Of a stretch of DNA of 64,000 nt, positions 59,576 to 64,000 are shown one piece after another. Each line of letters begins with the position of its first letter. The stretch's first letter is position 1. The notes under the pieces are model-generated. The model was given only the letters and a program-made list of their open reading frames with translations, did not search any database and was not told the origin of the DNA. The position numbers and the translations under genes were made by a program. Source of the DNA: Sphingomonas faeni (lineage in GTDB: Bacteria; Pseudomonadota; Alphaproteobacteria; Sphingomonadales; Sphingomonadaceae); contig NZ_JANBVH010000025.1 in NCBI RefSeq assembly GCF_024273235.1, positions 1 through 64,000 on the forward strand. The letters run 5' to 3'.

Positions 59576-60094
59576 AGCCGCCCATTCGTCGATAAACGCT
59601 AAGTGGCTGACATCTAATCAATGGCCTGTGCCACTGCAATGCCAGCCAAGCGTTCGACGGAACGGCTGTCGATCGAATACGATCCCTATGCTGCTCGACC
59701 GCCTGTGAAATAGTCGGCCTGCGGCACTTCAGGCATCGCTATCTACAACAGTCCACATGCGGGATCGTCGATCGTCCCGATCTTCACCAACCTGAATCAA
59801 TAAGAATTATCCTTACATTGGACATGAAAAGCCGTGACCGTCACGAAGCCTGTTCTGCGACAGGTCCGTAACTTGCCGCCCCCGTCCTCGCCGCGTTTCG
59901 CCGGGCGAAGACTATCCGCGATATGCGGATCGGTGCCAGCGTCGCTCTGGTCCACAGGATACCGCCCCCCGCGGCATTCCTGGCCCGCGCGATCGCGAAC
60001 CGCACGCTGTGGCTGATCGACGGATATCCCGCCGCGCCGACCGTTCCCGCCGCGCTGATCATCCCCGGCATGCTGACCCGTCCTCCGGCCGCGC
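59576..60094. other. Region without a clear gene
   Basis: 519 bases between the kinase and the DUF3467-like gene. A minus-strand frame 59841-60098 starts ATGA on the DUF3467-like stop but has no coding-like composition or known motif (85 codons). Nothing else was recognised. Confidence 0.55.
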
Positions 60095-60421
60095 TCATTG
60101 GAAGGTCGCCCCGGCCGCGATCGCCTTGGACGGGCTCAGGCCCTGCTGTTCGAGGAACTGGTTCAGCCCCGCCACCAGATCCTGCGCCGCGCTGCTGGTC
60201 AGCGCGATCCGGCCGACGACGACCCGGTCGATCCCTGCCGGCTGGCGGGTATGGTCGCAGCGCGCGCTCTCCAGCGTCAGCACGATCACGCCGCTAAGGT
60301 TGGCGAGCCCGGTGAAGCCGGTCGCGAAGATCTCGGGGGCGAACGGGTTGTCGACGATCGGCGGCGATGCGCCGGGGCGGATGGGTTCGGGTGTCGACAC
60401 GCCTTTGATGGCAACGCGCAT
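60095..60421 (-). CDS. DUF3467-like small protein
   Basis: A 108-residue protein, MRVAIKGVSTPEPIRPG..., with a central segment FAPEIFATGFTGLANLSGVI and an end RIALTSSAAQDLVAGLNQFL. The order of one hydrophobic strand region and a SxxAxxLxxxL helix is like DUF3467. It is divergent from bamA with about 265 bases between. The family call is tentative. Confidence 0.6.
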   Translation of the reverse strand: MRVAIKGVSTPEPIRPGASPPIVDNPFAPEIFATGFTGLANLSGVIVLTLESARCDHTRQPAGIDRVVVGRIALTSSAAQDLVAGLNQFLEQQGLSPSKAIAAGATFQ

Positions 60422-60686
60422 GATCGGCCTTTTCGTGACGCAGGCGAGGGGTCGTCCTGCATCGCCGTCGCTAGGGGCCGCGGGTGTCCGGTGAATGTCC
60501 CCCTGCCGCACCGCGTGACAGGACTGCGACATAGCGTAGGCCACGCGCCCGATCGTGCCCCGATCGCACGCGCGCCCGGATGCGCTCGCCCGGCCATGTT
60601 GCACGTCTGCGATCTCCCGTCACACCGGAACATCCCGGGGAAACATGCCCCCCACAGCGCCGCCCTTCACCCCCGGAGACGCAGGC

Positions 60687-63296
60687 ATGATGTTGGATTT
60701 AGGCGCCGGTTCCCTGGCTTTGATACTCGCCGGGACGATGGCCGCACCGGCGACGGCACAAACCCGGGTGCCCCCCGCACCCGCACCCGCGCCCGGACCT
60801 ACGCCCGCCGCGGTTGCCGCCGGCACCATCAGGACCCTGCGCGTCGAGGGCTCGCAGCGGATCGAGCCCGAGACCGTCCTCAGCTATACCAAGCTGCGCG
60901 TCGGCAAGCCCTACACCACCGAGACGCTCGACCAGGCGCTGAAGGATCTCCAGGCCAGCGACCTGTTCGCCGATTATTCGATCGCCGGCGTCGCCGATGG
61001 CAACATCGTGTTGCGCGTGCGCGAGAACCCGATCGTCAACCGCATCGTGATCGAGGGCAACAAGGCGCTCAAGAGCGACAAGATCACCAAGGAGATCAAG
61101 CTCGCCCCCCGCCAGATCTTCACCCGCACCGCGGTTCGCCAGGATATCGCCCGGATCATCGAACTCTATCGCCGCCAGGGCCGGTTCGGGGCGGTCATCG
61201 ATCCCAAGATGGTCAACCTCGACCAGAACCGCGTCGACGTCGTGTTCGAGATCAGCGAGGGCCCCAAGTCGAAGGTCCGCCAGATCAACATCCTCGGCAA
61301 CACCGTCTTCTCGCAGGACCAGATCCGCGCGCAGATGGCGACCAAGCAGGCCCGCTTCAAACGGCTCCTCTCGTCGGCGACCAGCTACGATCAGGATCGT
61401 CTCAGCTACGACCAGCAGAAGCTCCGCCAATTCTACCTGACGCAAGGCTATGCCGATTTCCGCGTGACCTCGGCCGTGGCGGAACTGACGCCCGACAAGA
61501 AGGACTTCATCATCACCTATGTGGTGGAGGAGGGTAAACGCTATAAATTCGGCGACGTCACCGTCGACAGCCAGATCCGCGACTTCGACGGCAAGAAGCT
61601 GGCCGCCACGCTCCCGCTGAAAAAGGGCGACTGGTACAATGCCAAGCTCGTCGAGGATTCGGTCGACAATTTGAGCCAGACCGCAGGCCTGTTCGGCTAC
61701 GCCTTTTCCGAAGTGAACCCCGAGTTCGCGAAGGACGCCGACACGCTGACGATGGGGATCAACTTCAACATCGCCGAGGCCAAGCGCACGTACGTCGAGC
61801 GCATCGAGATCAACGGCAATACGCAGACCAAGGACAAGGTCGTCCGCCGCGAGATCCGCCTCGCGGAGGGCGACGCGTTCAACAGCTTCCAGGTCAAACG
61901 CTCGGAGGACCGGATCAACTCGCTCGGCTATTTCCAGGACAAGATGACGATCAAGCAGCTGCCGGGCTCCGCCCCCGACCGCGTGATCCTGGAAACCAAC
62001 CTCGAGGAGAAATCCAGCGGCGAACTGCAACTCTCCGCCGGCTATTCCAGCCTGGAGAACTTCATCGCCTCGGCCAGCATCACGCAGCGCAACTTCCGCG
62101 GCATGGGCCAGGAACTGCGCGCCAACGCCAGCATCTCGAGCTATTCGAAGTCGGTCAGCCTGGGCTTCACCGAACCCTATTTGTTCGATACCAACGTGGC
62201 GCTCGGCGGCGATATCTTCCGTCGCGACTATAGTTCGTCCAGCACCACCGGCGACAGCGACGACACGACCTACCGACAGGTCTCGACCGGCTTCCAGGTC
62301 CGCGCCGCCGTCCCGCTCACCGAATATTGGTCCGCCACCGCGCGCTACGGGCTGTCCTACGACCAGGTCACGCTCGACGAGGACACCTACTACACCAACG
62401 GCGTGTGCGATCCCGGGATCGCGGGCACGTATCTGTGCGACGCGGTCGGCAATCGCTGGACCTCGTCGGTCGGCTATTCGCTGGTGTTCGACAACACCAA
62501 CAGCCGCGTCCGCCCGACCAAGGGCAGCAAGCTCAGCATCAGCCAGGACTTCGCCGGCCTCGGCGGCGACACCAAATACATCCGCAGCACCGCCAACTAC
62601 ACCAAGTACATGAACCTCGGATCGAGCTTCATCCTGTCGGCGCATGCCGAGGGCGGGTATATCAAGGGCCTGGGCCAGGACGTCCGGCTCACCGACCGCT
62701 TCTATCTCGGCGATCCGCAGATGCGCGGCTTCGACATCCGCGGCGTCGGCCCGCGCGTGACGCGCACCTATTACGACACCTCGACGATCCCCGCGACGCT
62801 GTCGAGCACCAGCAGCTCGAACACCCAGACCGCGCTCGGCGGCACCGCTTATTACCAGGCCCGCCTGGAACTCGAACTGCCGATGGGGTCGGGCGCGCGC
62901 GAGCTTGGCCTGCGTCCGTCGATCTACATGGACGTCGGCGCGGTGTTCGGCGGCAAGACCCCGACGCTCACCGACACCTGCGCCGCCGCCAACGCCGCCT
63001 CGACCGCATGCGTCGCCGGCACCCGCCAATACACCAACGGCTCGGGCGAACTGCTGTACCTCGATTCGGCAGGCTCGAGCACGACGACCAACACCGGCAC
63101 GCCCTACACCTATTCGCTCGGCACCTATAAAGAGACCTATTCGGGCAACACCGCCAGCCCGCGCCTGTCGGTCGGCGTCGGCGTCAACTGGACCTCCCCG
63201 TTCGGGCCGCTCCGCATCGATGTCGCCAAGGCCCTGCTCAAGGCCCCCGGCGACGACGACAAGCTCATCACCTTCAACATCGGCGGGCAGTTCTAG
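60687..63296 (+). CDS. bamA: BamA/Omp85-family outer membrane assembly protein
   Basis: An 869-residue protein: signal peptide (about 1-25, TMAAPATAQ), a Pro/Ala linker, five POTRA repeats (first starts IRTLRVEGSQRIEPETVLSY, third has GKKLAATLPLKKGDWYN) and a 16-strand barrel with the conserved loop-6 MRGFDIRGVGPR and end IDVAKAL...FNIGGQF. It inserts beta-barrels into the outer membrane. It is not in the usual rseP-bamA-skp context, so it could be a paralogue. ATG 60687 has GGAGACGCAGGC before it. Surface loops are Ser/Thr-rich. Confidence 0.9.
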   Translation: MMLDLGAGSLALILAGTMAAPATAQTRVPPAPAPAPGPTPAAVAAGTIRTLRVEGSQRIEPETVLSYTKLRVGKPYTTETLDQALKDLQASDLFADYSIAGVADGNIVLRVRENPIVNRIVIEGNKALKSDKITKEIKLAPRQIFTRTAVRQDIARIIELYRRQGRFGAVIDPKMVNLDQNRVDVVFEISEGPKSKVRQINILGNTVFSQDQIRAQMATKQARFKRLLSSATSYDQDRLSYDQQKLRQFYLTQGYADFRVTSAVAELTPDKKDFIITYVVEEGKRYKFGDVTVDSQIRDFDGKKLAATLPLKKGDWYNAKLVEDSVDNLSQTAGLFGYAFSEVNPEFAKDADTLTMGINFNIAEAKRTYVERIEINGNTQTKDKVVRREIRLAEGDAFNSFQVKRSEDRINSLGYFQDKMTIKQLPGSAPDRVILETNLEEKSSGELQLSAGYSSLENFIASASITQRNFRGMGQELRANASISSYSKSVSLGFTEPYLFDTNVALGGDIFRRDYSSSSTTGDSDDTTYRQVSTGFQVRAAVPLTEYWSATARYGLSYDQVTLDEDTYYTNGVCDPGIAGTYLCDAVGNRWTSSVGYSLVFDNTNSRVRPTKGSKLSISQDFAGLGGDTKYIRSTANYTKYMNLGSSFILSAHAEGGYIKGLGQDVRLTDRFYLGDPQMRGFDIRGVGPRVTRTYYDTSTIPATLSSTSSSNTQTALGGTAYYQARLELELPMGSGARELGLRPSIYMDVGAVFGGKTPTLTDTCAAANAASTACVAGTRQYTNGSGELLYLDSAGSSTTTNTGTPYTYSLGTYKETYSGNTASPRLSVGVGVNWTSPFGPLRIDVAKALLKAPGDDDKLITFNIGGQF

Positions 63297-63398
63297 GGCG
63301 GATCGATCCACCCCTTTCCCGCCAGGGGAGGCAAGCGACAATCATCGCGTAGCCTCCCCAAACCACAAGTGCCGGTTGCGCACCCTCACCCGCACGCC

Positions 63399-63458
63399 CC
63401 TGTTTCCCCGCGAAGGCGGGGACCCAGACTGGACTCCCGCCTTCGCGGGAGAACAGGG
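63399..63458. repeat. Palindromic repeat family E
   Basis: Arms CTGTTTCCCCGCGAAGGCGG and CCGCCTTCGCGGGAGAACAG around GACCCAGACTGGA; 60 bases, between convergent genes. Confidence 0.93.
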
Positions 63459-63472
63459 AAGTGCAGCACCCC

Positions 63473-64000
63473 TCACCGCGTAGGCACAGGCTCCGCCCCC
63501 GAATAGTCATAGAACCCGCGGCCCGTCTTCCGCCCGAACCACCCGGCCTCGACATATTTCACCAGCACCGGCGCCGGCCGGAACTTCGGATCGCCCGTCC
63601 CCTCGAACAGCACGCGCGTAATCTCCAGGCACGTATCCAGCCCGATGAAGTCCGCCAGCGTCAGCGGCCCCATCGGATGGTTCAGCCCGAGCTGGCACGC
63701 GAGATCGATGTCGCGCACGCTCGCCACGCCCTCGCCCAGCGCGAAGCACGCCTCGTTGATCATCGGCATCAGCACGCGGTTGACGATGAAGCCCGGCGCG
63801 TCGTTCGCATGCACCACCTGCTTGCCGAGCTTTTCCGCGAACGCCTCGACCGCCGCCACCGTCGCGTCCGACGTCGCCAGCCCCCGGATCAGCTCGATCG
63901 GCCGCATCACCGGCACCGGGTTGAAGAAATGCACCCCCATGAACCGCGCCGCATCGGGCGCCGCCTGTGCCAGCCGCGTGATCGGGATCGACGACGTGTT
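63473..64000 (-). CDS. 3-hydroxyacyl-CoA dehydrogenase, C-terminal part (runs off the window)
   Basis: Open to the window edge; about 175 residues at hand. The NAD-domain end [21 protein letters not shown] with the catalytic HFFNP, then [16 protein letters not shown], and the C-terminal [20 protein letters not shown] and [15 protein letters not shown] match 3-hydroxybutyryl-CoA dehydrogenase (HbdA/PaaH2 type). It oxidises 3-hydroxyacyl-CoA. The N-terminal Rossmann motif lies outside the window. Confidence 0.93.
   Translation of the reverse strand, partial: NTSSIPITRLAQAAPDAARFMGVHFFNPVPVMRPIELIRGLATSDATVAAVEAFAEKLGKQVVHANDAPGFIVNRVLMPMINEACFALGEGVASVRDIDLACQLGLNHPMGPLTLADFIGLDTCLEITRVLFEGTGDPKFRPAPVLVKYVEAGWFGRKTGRGFYDYSGAEPVPTR

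Noticed and set aside
59841..60098. 85-codon minus-strand ORF coupled to the DUF3467-like gene
   Set aside because: Composition is not coding-like and no motif is visible; noted only as a region.

Overview
The window is high-GC DNA from an alphaproteobacterium, most probably a sphingomonad. The grounds are the Sphingomonas-type flagellar gene order, a Rhodobacter-capsulatus-type gene transfer agent (GTA) cluster, an EipA/DUF1134 protein, class Ia ribonucleotide reductase genes, and many short GC-rich palindromic repeats of the kind common in this order. No replication origin, integrase, transposase or CRISPR array was seen.

Layout. 1-16.3 kb is a flagellar block: the 5' part of a flagellin gene on the minus strand, then a plus-strand operon with an FlbD-like sigma-54 activator, fliEFGHIJKLMNOPQR, flhB, fliD and fliS. 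Most neighbours overlap by ATGA, GTGA or TGATG. 16.4-34.8 kb is mostly housekeeping: a CorA/ZntB transporter, a siroheme-synthase-like dehydrogenase, lysA, a small lipoprotein, argH, a TlpA-like thioredoxin, an osmoprotectant ABC system, an SDR, phhB, a minimal metalloprotease, ccmAB, an HNH nuclease, tRNA-Ser(GCU), eipA, pyrC, ygfZ, an AroE-like gene and ompA. 34.9-49.9 kb is a nearly complete GTA structural operon read right to left: gp1 small terminase, gp2 large terminase, gp3 portal, gp3.5, gp4 protease, gp5 capsid, gp6, gp8, gp9 tail tube, gp10, gp10.1, gp11 tape measure, gp12, gp13, gp14, gp15 and DUF2793. A TTGACA-17-TACATA promoter stands in front of it. 50.1-51.1 kb has no genes and is packed with palindromes. 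51.2-54.9 kb carries nrdA and nrdB with two small genes between them. 55.1-56.9 kb is a small island with two toxin-antitoxin modules, a DUF2442 gene and a Cys-rich miniprotein. 57-64 kb holds a LOV hybrid histidine kinase, a DUF3467-like protein, a BamA-family barrel and the 3' part of a 3-hydroxyacyl-CoA dehydrogenase gene.

The most unusual theme is the behaviour of the palindromic repeats. At least eight families are present. Two copies appear to be translated in frame inside fliP and the siroheme-synthase-like gene. Another separates fliQ from fliR and is spanned by a 45-codon ORF that ends on the fliR start codon. One family (six full or half copies) occurs only in the gaps of the GTA operon. 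A second theme is 15-bp tandem repeats that make variable pentapeptide linkers in fliH, GTA gp1 and GTA gp2. An intrinsic-terminator-like hairpin just before the GTA capsid gene is a third feature worth testing.
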